A DNA stretch of 64,000 nucleotides from Bog-532 sp965277615. Its GTDB lineage: Bacteria; Actinomycetota; Actinomycetes; Streptosporangiales; Streptosporangiaceae. The translations under genes were made by a program, and so were the position numbers. How positions within the stretch are numbered: position 1 is the stretch's first letter; every line of letters starts with the position of its first letter. The DNA is taken from positions 2,480,001 through 2,544,000 of the forward strand of contig CBDIDG010000005.1 of the NCBI GenBank assembly GCA_965277615.1. Reading direction: 5' to 3'. Below the pieces are notes generated by a model. It was not told the DNA's origin. It saw only the letters and a program-made list of their open reading frames with translations, and did not search any database. Positions 15,887-23,736 of this stretch are shown in pieces.

Positions 15887-17230
15887 GGCGGCCACCGCGT
15901 GATCCTTTGGAAGACCTCTCACAGTGCTTCTGAAGGAGATTTCGCGGTGACCGCTCCCAGCAGTATCGACCCTGCCCGTTTCCTGCACGACCAGCTGGAG
16001 TCCGCGTCGCCGGATCTGCTGCGCCAGATGCTGGCCACGTTCATCAACGCGCTCATGTCCGCTGAGGCCGACGCGGTCTGCGGTGCGCCCTACGGGGCGC
16101 CGTCACTGGACCGGGTCAATGTCCGCAACGGGTACCGGCACCGGGACTTTGATACCCGGGCGGGGACGCTGGACGTGGCGATCCCCAAGCTGCGGTCCGG
16201 GTCGTACTTCCCGGACTGGCTGCTGGAACGCCGCCGCCGCGCCGAGGCGGCCCTGACCTCGGTGGTGGCGACCTGTTACCTGCTCGGTGTCAGTACGCGG
16301 CGGATGGAGAAGCTGGTCGAGTCCCTGGGGATCACCCGGCTGTCCCGGTCCCAGGTCAGCGAGATGGCCCGGGACCTGGATGAGCAGGTGGAAGCGTTCC
16401 GGACCCGCCCGCTGGACGCCGGGCCCTACACGTTCGTCGCGGCGGACGCGCTGGTGCTGAAGGTCCGTGAGGGCGGCCGGGTGGTCAATGTGCATGCGCT
16501 GCTGGCCACCGGGGTGAACGCGGACGGGCACCGGGAGATCCTGGGCCTGCAGGTCACCTCGGCTGAGGACGGCGCCGGGTGGCTGGGATTCTTCCGGGAC
16601 CTGACCGCCCGCGGCCTGACCGGCGTCCAGCTCGTCACCTCTGATGCGCACCGCGGCCTGACCGAGGCGATCGGCGCCACCTTGCCCGGAGCGGCCTGGC
16701 AGCGGTGCCGCACCCACTACGCCGCGAACCTGATGTCCGTCACCCCGAAGGCGTCCTGGCCGTGGGTCAAGACCCTGCTGCACTCGGTCTACGATCAGCC
16801 CGACGCCGCCTCCGTCCACGCCCAGTACGACCGGCTGATCGACGCGATCAGCGAGAAGCTGCCCAAGGTCGCTGAGCATCTGGACGGCGCCCGCGCGGAC
16901 GTCCTGGCGTTCACCAGCTTCCCGAAGGAACTGTGGCGGCAGATCTGGTCGAACAATCCCCAGGAGCGCCTCAACCGCGAGATCCGCCGCCGCACCGACG
17001 TCGTCGGGATCTTCCCCAGCCGCGACGCCCTGATCCGCCTCGTCGGCGCCGTCCTGGCCGAACAGCACGACGAATGGGCCGAAGGACGCCGCTACCTCGG
17101 CCTGGACATCCTCACCCGCTCCCGCATCACCCTGGCCCCGGCGGCCGGCACCGGGACGGAGGTGACCCCCGACAGCGACCTGCAGGCGCTCAGCGCCTAA
17201 CTCACAACAAAGGATCACGCGCTAACCGCC
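15887..17230 (+). mobile_element. IS256-family insertion sequence (type 1)
   Basis: A 1.34-kb element with imperfect inverted ends: 15887-15909 and 17208-17230 share GGCGG and the block GCGTGATCCTTTG in inverted orientation. It contains one transposase gene. No identical 8- or 9-bp target duplication is visible at the edges, so it may be old or have been rearranged. It differs clearly from the two IS256-family copies at 21248 and 34295. Confidence 0.8.
15947..17200 (+). CDS. IS256-family transposase
   Basis: A 417-residue DDE transposase. 'EADAVCGAPYGAPSLDRVNVRNGYRHR' is the family N-terminal motif. Catalytic residues lie in 'FVAADALVLKVREGGRV' (first Asp), 'QLVTSDAHRGLTEAI' (second Asp) and 'SNNPQERLNREIRRRTDVVGIFP' (Glu). 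'WQRCRTHYAANLM' is the C/H-containing insertion typical of IS256. The GTG at 15947 follows AAGGAGATTT and starts just inside the left inverted repeat. The length is full and no frameshift is seen, so it may be active. Confidence 0.93.
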   Translation: MTAPSSIDPARFLHDQLESASPDLLRQMLATFINALMSAEADAVCGAPYGAPSLDRVNVRNGYRHRDFDTRAGTLDVAIPKLRSGSYFPDWLLERRRRAEAALTSVVATCYLLGVSTRRMEKLVESLGITRLSRSQVSEMARDLDEQVEAFRTRPLDAGPYTFVAADALVLKVREGGRVVNVHALLATGVNADGHREILGLQVTSAEDGAGWLGFFRDLTARGLTGVQLVTSDAHRGLTEAIGATLPGAAWQRCRTHYAANLMSVTPKASWPWVKTLLHSVYDQPDAASVHAQYDRLIDAISEKLPKVAEHLDGARADVLAFTSFPKELWRQIWSNNPQERLNREIRRRTDVVGIFPSRDALIRLVGAVLAEQHDEWAEGRRYLGLDILTRSRITLAPAAGTGTEVTPDSDLQALSA

Positions 17231-17312
17231 AAACACCACGCCAAAGGACTTGACCCGGCAGCCCCGATCGGTGTGACAGCGCGGTTATGTGACATGCACC
17301 ATCGATCGTGGG

Positions 17313-17339
17313 TGTCACACAGCGGCGGGGACCGGCGTC
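17313..17339 (+). promoter_or_regulatory. ECF41 promoter upstream of the first SigJ-type gene
   Basis: TGTCACA (17313-17319), 16 bases, CGTC (17336-17339). This matches the known ECF41 consensus (TGTCACA, ~16 bp, CGTC) and lies 45 bases before the sigma-factor start, so the gene is likely autoregulated. An inverted TGTGACA lies at 17288-17294. Confidence 0.75.
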
Positions 17340-17383
17340 TTGTGTGGGGCACGGTCGATAGAGCGAACAGGCAGGAGCCAGCG

Positions 17384-18310
17384 ATGAGCGAGCACAGCGA
17401 GCGAACAACGGGCGCAGCCGAGGCGCTCGCTGGTAGCGGCCGCATGGACTCCGCTACCGAACTGTTCGTCGCCCATCGCAATCTGCTGTTCACCGTGGCC
17501 TACGAGATGCTCAGCTCGGCCGCCGACGCCGAAGACGTACTGCAGGAGACCTGGATGCGGTGGGCGGGCGTCGACCTCCGCACCGTGCGTGATCACCGTG
17601 CCTACCTGGTCCGGATCACGACCCGCCAGGCGCTAAGCCGGCTGCGTACGCTCGGCCGCCGCAAGGAGTCCTACGTCGGCCCCTGGCTGCCCGAGCCGCT
17701 GCTCACCGCGCCCGACGTGGCCGAGGACGTTGAGCTAGCCGACAGCGTCTCGATGGCGATGCTGTTGATCCTGGAGACCCTCACGCCCACCGAGCGGGCG
17801 GTATTCGTGCTACGCGAGGTATTCGATCTGGCCTACGACGAGATCGCCGAAGCCGTCGGCAAGGCCCCCGCCGCGGTCCGTCAGATCGCCCACCGGGCAC
17901 GGGCGCACGTCGCGGCGCGCCGGCCGCACGCGGTCGTTTCCCCGGCCCAGACACAAAACACGCTCGAAGCGTTCCAGCGAGCGGTCGAAACGGGCGATCT
18001 CCAAAACCTGCTCGACACCCTCGCGCCGGATGTCGTCTTCCTGAGTGACGGCGGCGGAGTCGTACCAGCCGCGCTGGCGCCCGTCGCTGGGGCTGACTCC
18101 GTGGCCCACATACTAGGGAGGATCGCCGCCGCAGCCTCGCTGCAACCGGCACAGGTCAACGGCTACCCCGCGCTGATCATCCGGCTCAACGGCAAGATCG
18201 ACACCGTCATCGCAGTGCGCATCCATGACGGCCTCATCACCGGGCTCTACGCCGTGCGCAATCCGGAAAAGCTGTCGCACATGGAGCGGGAGACCGCACT
18301 GCGCCGCTGA
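17384..18310 (+). CDS. sigJ: ECF41 (SigJ-type) RNA polymerase sigma factor
   Basis: A 308-residue ECF sigma factor with sigma-2 (residues ~25-90, 'DAEDVLQETWMRW'), sigma-4 (~130-185, 'LTPTERAVFVLREVFDLAYDEIAEAV') and a C-terminal SnoaL-like domain that replaces an anti-sigma factor in group ECF41. Group hallmarks present are 'YVGPWLPEPLL' in the linker and 'NPEKLSHM' near the end. The 'DGGGK' motif reads 'DGGGV', a change at the lysine. The ATG at 17384 follows AGGAG. The matched promoter upstream indicates autoregulation. The C-terminal domain controls sigma activity in studied members. Confidence 0.92.
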   Translation: MSEHSERTTGAAEALAGSGRMDSATELFVAHRNLLFTVAYEMLSSAADAEDVLQETWMRWAGVDLRTVRDHRAYLVRITTRQALSRLRTLGRRKESYVGPWLPEPLLTAPDVAEDVELADSVSMAMLLILETLTPTERAVFVLREVFDLAYDEIAEAVGKAPAAVRQIAHRARAHVAARRPHAVVSPAQTQNTLEAFQRAVETGDLQNLLDTLAPDVVFLSDGGGVVPAALAPVAGADSVAHILGRIAAAASLQPAQVNGYPALIIRLNGKIDTVIAVRIHDGLITGLYAVRNPEKLSHMERETALRR

Positions 18311-18428
18311 CCCCGGAGCCCCTCGGAAACGAAGAACGCCGATGAAACGGGTTCCCGCCGATTCTCCCGGATGCCACGCTGCAGGGTCCGGCGTCCTGAT
18401 GACCTGCTGACCAGTTTCGCACCGTTGT

Positions 18429-19940
18429 TCACCGTTTGTCTGTCCTTCCGGACGGTGCTCTTTTATCTTGCCGTCCGGGGACTGAAACGCCTGTGGTTGC
18501 CGATACCGGCTTAGCCCGGCCATCCTCCCTGGCGCGCCGTACCGGCTCGGTGACCTCTTTGAAGCCGCCGTCCGGGGTTATCACGACTAGCCCGGTCTTG
18601 CGTCCGTCCTCGGTTTCCTCCTGTTCCCAGCCGGCCAGGCTTAGGCAGATCCGCTGGGTGAGGGTGTAGGCCAGCAGGGGGCCGGCGAACACGGCCGCCC
18701 GGAAGAACCAGGTGACGGCGTAAAGATCCAGGCCGATGTGGTTAGCGATCTGGTCGTTGGCGGCCGCGGCCCACAGCAGCCCGTAGAAGGTGATCCCAGC
18801 CGCGCCCACCGCGGTCCGGGTCGCTGCGTCGCGCGGGCGGTCCAGCAGGAGGTGCACACCCCGGTCGCCGGTGAGCCTGCGTTCGAGGAGTGGATAGGCG
18901 GCCAGGAAGGCGAAGAAAGCGCCAGGAACGATGAGCGCGGGCACCAGCACGGCGAGGGTGAGCGGATGACCAGCCAGCTCAAGCTCCCAGGCCGGCATGA
19001 TCCGCAGCGCTCCGTCCAGGAAGCCCATATACCAGTCGGGCACCGCTCCGGCCGTGGTCGCCCCTGGCCGGTAGGGTCCGGACAGCCATACCGGATTGAC
19101 CTGCGCGAGCGTACCCAGCAGGGCGAGCACCCCGCAGGTGGCGAACAACATCGCCATCGAGGTGGCCGCCGGGGCGCTCTGAAATGCTTTACGCGGCCCG
19201 GAGCCCGCTGGTACAGGTAGGCGGCCATGCCCGCGCCGCCGCGCCAGCCAGAGCCGGAAGGCGAACAGGCCGGCGATGGCGGCCGGTAGTAGCAGCACGT
19301 GCAGCCAGTAGAGCCGGGGAATGATCTGGTGGCCGGGGACTTCACCCCCGAAGAGCCCGAGCGTGAGATGGGTGCCCACCACGGGAATCGACTGAAGCAC
19401 ACCCTGCAGCAGTTCCAGGCTTCCGCCCGACAGCATGTCATCTGGCAGGATCGTGCCGGTCCAGCCCGCCACCATGCCCAGCGGGAGCAGGGTCACCCAG
19501 ATTAGCCAAATCAGTCGGCGTGGCCGGCGGAATGCCCCGGTGAAGAACAGCCGCAGCAGATACAGGGACACCGCCGCGACGAAGATCAGCGCGGCCCAGT
19601 GATGGATCTGCCGCATCAGCAACCCGCCGCGCACGTCGAAGCTGAGGTGGAGGACCGATTCGTACGCCTTACTGACCGGCACACCGCGCAGCGGGCCGTA
19701 CGAACCGTGATAGGCGACCCGCTTCATGGCCGGGTTGAAGAACACGGCCAGGTAGACGCCTGTGGCGGCCAGCACCACGAGGCTATATAGCGCGATCTCC
19801 CCGAACAGCGACGACCAGTGATCTGCCCGTACGTGCCGTGACCACCGCTCCGGCAGGCAGCCCGCCAGCCGTGAGCTGAGTGCCTTTGGCCGCTCTCCAG
19901 AAGCCCCGAATGGGTCGACCGAACAGTCTTCTCTGCGCAT
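18429..19940 (-). CDS. qcrB: Cytochrome b subunit of a bc-type complex (QcrB-like), orphan
   Basis: A 503-residue membrane protein related to the actinobacterial QcrB quinol oxidase subunit. Heme-ligand histidines are expected in 'MRQIHHWAALIFVAAV' and 'RLYWLHVLLLPAAIAG'. 'GWTGTILPDDMLSGG' and 'PDWYMGFLDG' (variant of the PEWY quinol-site motif) are visible. About eight to nine helices are predicted, with a hydrophilic C-terminal tail. The ATG at 19940 has a GAAGGA site; a GTG 21 codons upstream is less likely. No Rieske or cytochrome c gene is adjacent, so this is an extra copy apart from the main operon. Confidence 0.85.
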   Translation of the reverse strand: MRREDCSVDPFGASGERPKALSSRLAGCLPERWSRHVRADHWSSLFGEIALYSLVVLAATGVYLAVFFNPAMKRVAYHGSYGPLRGVPVSKAYESVLHLSFDVRGGLLMRQIHHWAALIFVAAVSLYLLRLFFTGAFRRPRRLIWLIWVTLLPLGMVAGWTGTILPDDMLSGGSLELLQGVLQSIPVVGTHLTLGLFGGEVPGHQIIPRLYWLHVLLLPAAIAGLFAFRLWLARRRGHGRLPVPAGSGPRKAFQSAPAATSMAMLFATCGVLALLGTLAQVNPVWLSGPYRPGATTAGAVPDWYMGFLDGALRIMPAWELELAGHPLTLAVLVPALIVPGAFFAFLAAYPLLERRLTGDRGVHLLLDRPRDAATRTAVGAAGITFYGLLWAAAANDQIANHIGLDLYAVTWFFRAAVFAGPLLAYTLTQRICLSLAGWEQEETEDGRKTGLVVITPDGGFKEVTEPVRRAREDGRAKPVSATTGVSVPGRQDKRAPSGRTDKR

Positions 19941-20003
19941 CGGTCCCGATCCTTCGTCGTGTCCGTCATAAAGCAGACGCACCAGACTCAGCAGACGTGA
20001 CAT

Positions 20004-20321
20004 GGGCCCGGCGCGGTCAGCGGGCCCGGAGCCGGTGCTCTAGTCGCGCAGGGCGAGCGGCTGGGCAGCTGGGCGAAGCAATGGAAGGCGGACTGGGTGT
20101 CGGCGCCGTCAGGGGACGCGGCCATGCCGTCGGCGAGGAACCGGCTTTGCGTCACACAGCAGCCCGGGCACAGGACAGTGACCATGCGGGGGAGTTGCTG
20201 TTCCAGGTGGCGTAGGGACCACTTTGGCCCTGGGTCCTTCACCGGCCGACCGATGAACACAAGTCCGCCGGTATCAGCCACCAGCCCGCACGGGCTCCCG
20301 GTAGTGAGGTCACTCACACCG
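20004..20321. other. Intergenic region with one doubtful minus-strand frame
   Basis: A minus-strand frame (20317-19988) of 109 codons contains 'FIGRPVKDPG' and 'TVLCPGCCVTQ' but no recognisable domain, and its end runs into the cytochrome gene's leader. It is probably not a gene. The right edge holds the promoter of the following dehydrogenase. Confidence 0.3.
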
Positions 20322-20349
20322 TGTCACAGCCAAGCGGATGCGTGTCGTC
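20322..20349 (+). promoter_or_regulatory. ECF41-like promoter before the SDR gene (17-bp spacer)
   Basis: TGTCACA (20322-20328) is followed after 17 bases by CGTC (20346-20349), ten bases before the dehydrogenase ATG. The spacer is one base longer than in the two matching promoters nearby, so activity by the same sigma factors is possible but less certain. A transcript from here would be nearly leaderless. Confidence 0.5.
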
Positions 20350-20358
20350 TTAGAGGGC

Positions 20359-21102
20359 ATGACGAACTCGGAACAGACCTCGGTGTTGATCACCGGAGGC
20401 AACAAGGGACTTGGGTTTGAGGCGGCCCGGCGGCTCGGGGAACAGGGTTGGGCGGTCATTCTCGGCTCACGTGATGAAGATCGAGGACGGGCAGCTGCCG
20501 CCAAGCTGACTAAGCACGGCGCGAACGTGCTCATGGTCCCGCTGGACGTGACCTCGGACGAGTCGGTGACCGATGCTGTACGGCTCGTCCGGGAGCACAC
20601 CGACCGGCTGGATGTTCTGATCAACAACGCCGGCGCGCCAGGACAGGGACTTGCGCCTGCGAACGCGACGGTTGACGAAATTCATTCCGTCTACGACACC
20701 AACGTGTACGGACCGATCAGGGTCACGCATGCGTTCCTTCCCTTGTTGGTGGCGGCAGACCATCCGCGGGTGGTGATGGTGTCCAGCGGTGGCAGTTCCT
20801 TCAAGGTCGTGACTGATCCAGAGCAGCCCTTCTCGAAAATCCACGAGCTCGCCTACAGTTCGTCGAAAGCGGCGCTGAACATGATCACCGTCCGGTATGC
20901 CCAGGCGCTCCCGAAGATCAAATTCAACATCGCCACTCCCGGGGAAATCGCCAACCACAAATTCGCCGCCACCGACATGAACAATCACACCGGCGAGCTG
21001 ACAGTCACCGAGGGCACCGACTCGATCGTCAAACTCGCGATGGTCGACGCCGATGGGCCGACCGGAACCTTCACCGATCGCCTTGGCCCGGTTGCCTGGT
21101 GA
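20359..21102 (+). CDS. Short-chain dehydrogenase/reductase
   Basis: A 247-residue classical SDR. 'LITGGNKGLGFEAARRL' is the TGxxxGxG cofactor loop, 'LINNAGAPGQG' is the NNAG motif, Ser is in 'VMVSSGGSSF' and the catalytic pair is in 'YSSSKAALN' (YxxxK). It closely parallels the SDR at 50865 in layout ('TGANKGIGLETVRRL'). The ATG at 20359 is used because the ECF41-like promoter ends just before it. Substrate unknown. An IS256 copy sits immediately downstream. Confidence 0.88.
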   Translation: MTNSEQTSVLITGGNKGLGFEAARRLGEQGWAVILGSRDEDRGRAAAAKLTKHGANVLMVPLDVTSDESVTDAVRLVREHTDRLDVLINNAGAPGQGLAPANATVDEIHSVYDTNVYGPIRVTHAFLPLLVAADHPRVVMVSSGGSSFKVVTDPEQPFSKIHELAYSSSKAALNMITVRYAQALPKIKFNIATPGEIANHKFAATDMNNHTGELTVTEGTDSIVKLAMVDADGPTGTFTDRLGPVAW

Positions 21103-21247
21103 CGCTGCGCAGCCAGCTAGCGGTCGACATCGGAGAGTCGGCAAAAGCCCGAGGTGTCACATCCCGAAGCCACCCTTGTCCCCGTGAAGGCGAACTGAAG
21201 GTCGGGCCCCCGGTACGAAGACGCCTGGGCCGAGAGGCGCGGGCGTC

Positions 21248-22655
21248 GAGCAATAGTCAAGACCTGTGGGTGAAGTTCCTTTAGGCGGCTTTGTCGCCGG
21301 GTCGTTCGACGAGCTTGCCGCCGGTGAAGGTCGCGCCCGCGCGGACCAGGGCGACGAGATGGGGTGCGTTGACGGCGCGCCACCGGTCTTGTGCCGACTC
21401 GATGAGCTTGAAGGCCATGGCCAGCCCGGCCGCCCGCGATCCCGGGCCCTTGGTGACCTTGGTGCGGTGCCGGACCGTGGCGAATGTCGACTCGATCGGG
21501 TTGGTGGTCCGCAGATGCACCCAGTGCTCGCACGGATAGTCGAAGAAGGCCAGCAGCTGGTCAGCGTCGCCGGTGATCTTCGCGGTGGCCTTGGGGAACT
21601 TGGCCCCGTAGGCGGCATCGAAGGCCTTGACCGCCGCCCGGGCATGATCCTTGTCCTCCGCGCCCCAGATCTCCGCCAGGGCCTTCTTCGCGCCCGGGTG
21701 CGCGGACTTGGGCAGCGTGGCCAGGACGTTCGCCGTTTTGTGGAACCAGCAGCGCTGTTCCCTGGTCTCGGGGAACACCTCGCGCAGCGCGCCCCAGAAC
21801 CCCAGCGCGCCGTCCCCGGCGGCCAGGACCGGCGCGCGCATGCCGCGGCGGGCGCAGTCCCGCAGCAGGTCCGCCCACGACTCCGCGGACTCCCGGTATC
21901 CGTCCGCCAGGGCGATCAGCTCCTTGCGGCCGTCCGCGCGGACCCCGATCAGCACCAGCAGGCACAGCTTGTGCTCCTCCAGCCGGATGTTCACGTGGAT
22001 CCCGTCCGCCCACAAGTACACGTAGTCCACCCCGGGCAGGTCCCGGGCCGCGAACGCCCGCTGCTCGGCCTGCCACTGCTCGGTCAGCCGGGTGATCACC
22101 GCCGCCGACAGCCCCGCTGAGCTGCCCAGGAACTGGCCGAGAGCGGGTACGAAGTCCCCGCTGGACAACCCGTGCAGATACAGCAGCGGCAGCACCTCGG
22201 TGACCTTCGGGGTCTTGCGCGCCCACGGCGGCAAGATCGCCGAGGAGAACCGCTGCCGCTCACCCGTGTCCGGGTCGGTGCGCTTGTCATTGACCCGCGG
22301 CACCGTCACCTGCACAGCACCCGCGCTGGTCAGCACCTCCCGGCTGTGATGAGAGCCGTTGCGGACCACCAGCCGGCGGCCGTCCGCGTCCCGCTCAGCG
22401 GCGTGCGCCGCGATGTAGGCATCCACCTCGGCCTGCAGCGCCTCGGCCAGCATCCGCCGGGCACCCTCCCGCACGATCTCATCGATCAGCGACCCCGGCC
22501 GACCCGGTTCCTCTCCCGCCGATCCCTCCTGCACTACCGTGAGCACGGGCGTACCTTCCCGGCCGGCGTTGCACCGCCAGCCTTGCTTAAGACCTGACAT
22601 GGCATCCGGGAGGGTACGCCCCTTCCGGCTCAACCACAGGTTTCAAGCATTGCTC
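21248..22655 (-). mobile_element. IS256-family insertion sequence (type 2), copy A
   Basis: A 1408-bp element bounded by inverted ends GAGCAAT...ACCTGTGG and CCACAGG...ATTGCTC. It is flanked by a perfect 8-bp target duplication CGGGCGTC at 21240-21247 and 22656-22663. It is almost identical (two base differences seen) to copy B at 34295, so both moved recently. It separates the SDR gene from the epimerase promoter. Confidence 0.95.
21281..22633 (-). CDS. IS256-family transposase (type 2, copy A)
   Basis: A 450-residue DDE transposase. 'RNGSHHSREVLTSAGAVQVTVPR' is the N-terminal family motif. 'YLWADGIHVNIRLEE' holds the first catalytic Asp, 'VLAAGDGALGFWGAL' the second, and 'TTNPIESTFATVRHRT' the Glu. 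'QRCWFHKTANVL' is the C-H insertion motif. The start may be one of several in-frame codons near 22600. Complete and uninterrupted, with target duplications, so it is probably functional. It differs from copy B at one residue (Arg/Gln before 'TTNPIES'). Confidence 0.95.
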   Translation of the reverse strand: MSRKGRTLPDAMSGLKQGWRCNAGREGTPVLTVVQEGSAGEEPGRPGSLIDEIVREGARRMLAEALQAEVDAYIAAHAAERDADGRRLVVRNGSHHSREVLTSAGAVQVTVPRVNDKRTDPDTGERQRFSSAILPPWARKTPKVTEVLPLLYLHGLSSGDFVPALGQFLGSSAGLSAAVITRLTEQWQAEQRAFAARDLPGVDYVYLWADGIHVNIRLEEHKLCLLVLIGVRADGRKELIALADGYRESAESWADLLRDCARRGMRAPVLAAGDGALGFWGALREVFPETREQRCWFHKTANVLATLPKSAHPGAKKALAEIWGAEDKDHARAAVKAFDAAYGAKFPKATAKITGDADQLLAFFDYPCEHWVHLRTTNPIESTFATVRHRTKVTKGPGSRAAGLAMAFKLIESAQDRWRAVNAPHLVALVRAGATFTGGKLVERPGDKAA

Positions 22656-22733
22656 CGGGCGTCCGCTGAATCATCGACGGGCCAATGAGTGCGGTTAGCC
22701 GGGAGGCGGGAGGGGGGCCACTGTTTTCCTCCA

Positions 22734-22760
22734 TGTCACAGACGGCCGGGCTGTCTCGTC
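22734..22760 (+). promoter_or_regulatory. ECF41 promoter of the epimerase-sigma factor operon
   Basis: TGTCACA (22734-22740), exactly 16 bases, CGTC (22757-22760): a perfect fit to the ECF41 consensus with the same spacing as the promoter at 17313. It lies 44 bases before the epimerase start and ~70 bases beyond the IS256 copy. Confidence 0.75.
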
Positions 22761-22803
22761 TCGGGTCTCAAAGACAGATTCTTGACTCAGAAAGGTGATG
22801 GTC

Positions 22804-23736
22804 ATGCGGGTGTTCGTGGCGGGCGGGACTGGGGTTCTAGGGCGGCGGCTGGTGCCGCGGCTCCTGGCGCGCGGTCACCAGGTGACGGCTACCACGACGA
22901 GCACGGCCAAGCTGGGCCTGGTGGCGCGGCTGGGTGCGGATGGCGCAGTGATGGACGGGCTGGATGCGGTTTCGGTCGGTGAGGCGGTGGCCAAAGCCCG
23001 ACCGGACGTGATCGTGCACCAGATGACTGCAATTTCCGTGGCGCACGCCGGCAAGCCTGATTTCAGGCACTTTGACCGATGGTTCGCCGCCACCAGCCGT
23101 TTGCGCACCGAGGGGACGGACCACCTGCTAGCCGCGGCCGAGGCGGCCGGCGTATCGCACTTCGTCGCGCAGGGCTACGCCAGCTGGAACGGAATCCGCC
23201 AGGGCAGTTGGGTGAAGGCCGAGGAGGACCCGCTGGACCTGCAGGCGGGGACGGCGGCGTATGCGGGGATGGCGGCGATCGGCCACGTCGAGGACGTGGT
23301 CGTCAAGGCTGGTGGCGCGGTCCTGCGATACGGCTGGTTCTACGGGCCGGGCGCCGTCGACGATCTGGTCGAAGCCGTGCGCAAGCGGCAATTCCCGGTG
23401 GTCGGGGGCGGCACCGGCTACTGCTCGTGGGTGCATCTCGACGACGCGGCGAGCGCGACCGTACTGGCCGTGGAGCAAAAGGTGAGGGGGGTGTTTAACA
23501 TCGTCGATGACGAGCCGGCCTCGGCGAGCGAGTGGCTGCCGTATCTGGCGGAGTGCGCGGGCGCCAAGGCGCCGATGCGGGTCCCAGTCTGGCTGGCCCG
23601 GCCGCTGGCCGGGGAAGTGGCGGTGGTGATCTTGACCGAGGGGCGCGGCTTCTCCAACGCCAAGGCCAGGCGGGAGCTGGGCTGGGAGCTGCGCTACCCC
23701 TCGTGGCGGCAGGGCTTCAAGGAAGCACTGGCGTGA
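22804..23736 (+). CDS. NAD-dependent epimerase/dehydratase-family protein
   Basis: A 310-residue extended SDR. 'VFVAGGTGVLGRRLVPRL' is the GGTGxLG cofactor loop, and 'FVAQGYASWNGIRQGSWVKAEEDPL' and 'LRYGWFYGPGAVDDLV' match the NAD(P)-dependent oxidoreductases found beside ECF41 genes. The ATG at 22804 is preferred because AAAGG lies eight bases before it. The stop overlaps the start of the sigma-factor gene (GTGA), a two-gene operon. ECF41 genes are typically paired with an oxidoreductase, epimerase or carboxymuconolactone decarboxylase that they regulate, so this is probably the direct target gene. Confidence 0.85.
   Translation: MRVFVAGGTGVLGRRLVPRLLARGHQVTATTTSTAKLGLVARLGADGAVMDGLDAVSVGEAVAKARPDVIVHQMTAISVAHAGKPDFRHFDRWFAATSRLRTEGTDHLLAAAEAAGVSHFVAQGYASWNGIRQGSWVKAEEDPLDLQAGTAAYAGMAAIGHVEDVVVKAGGAVLRYGWFYGPGAVDDLVEAVRKRQFPVVGGGTGYCSWVHLDDAASATVLAVEQKVRGVFNIVDDEPASASEWLPYLAECAGAKAPMRVPVWLARPLAGEVAVVILTEGRGFSNAKARRELGWELRYPSWRQGFKEALA

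Noticed and set aside
16103..17218. 371-codon minus-strand frame opposite the IS256 transposase
   Set aside because: Antisense shadow; the plus-strand frame has all transposase motifs.
15880..17240. Target-site duplication for the type 1 IS256 element
   Set aside because: Bases just outside the two inverted ends do not match over 8 or 9 positions.
21155..21181. Another ECF41 promoter (TGTCACA at 21155)
   Set aside because: No CGTC at 16 or 17 bases and no gene starts downstream before the IS256 element.
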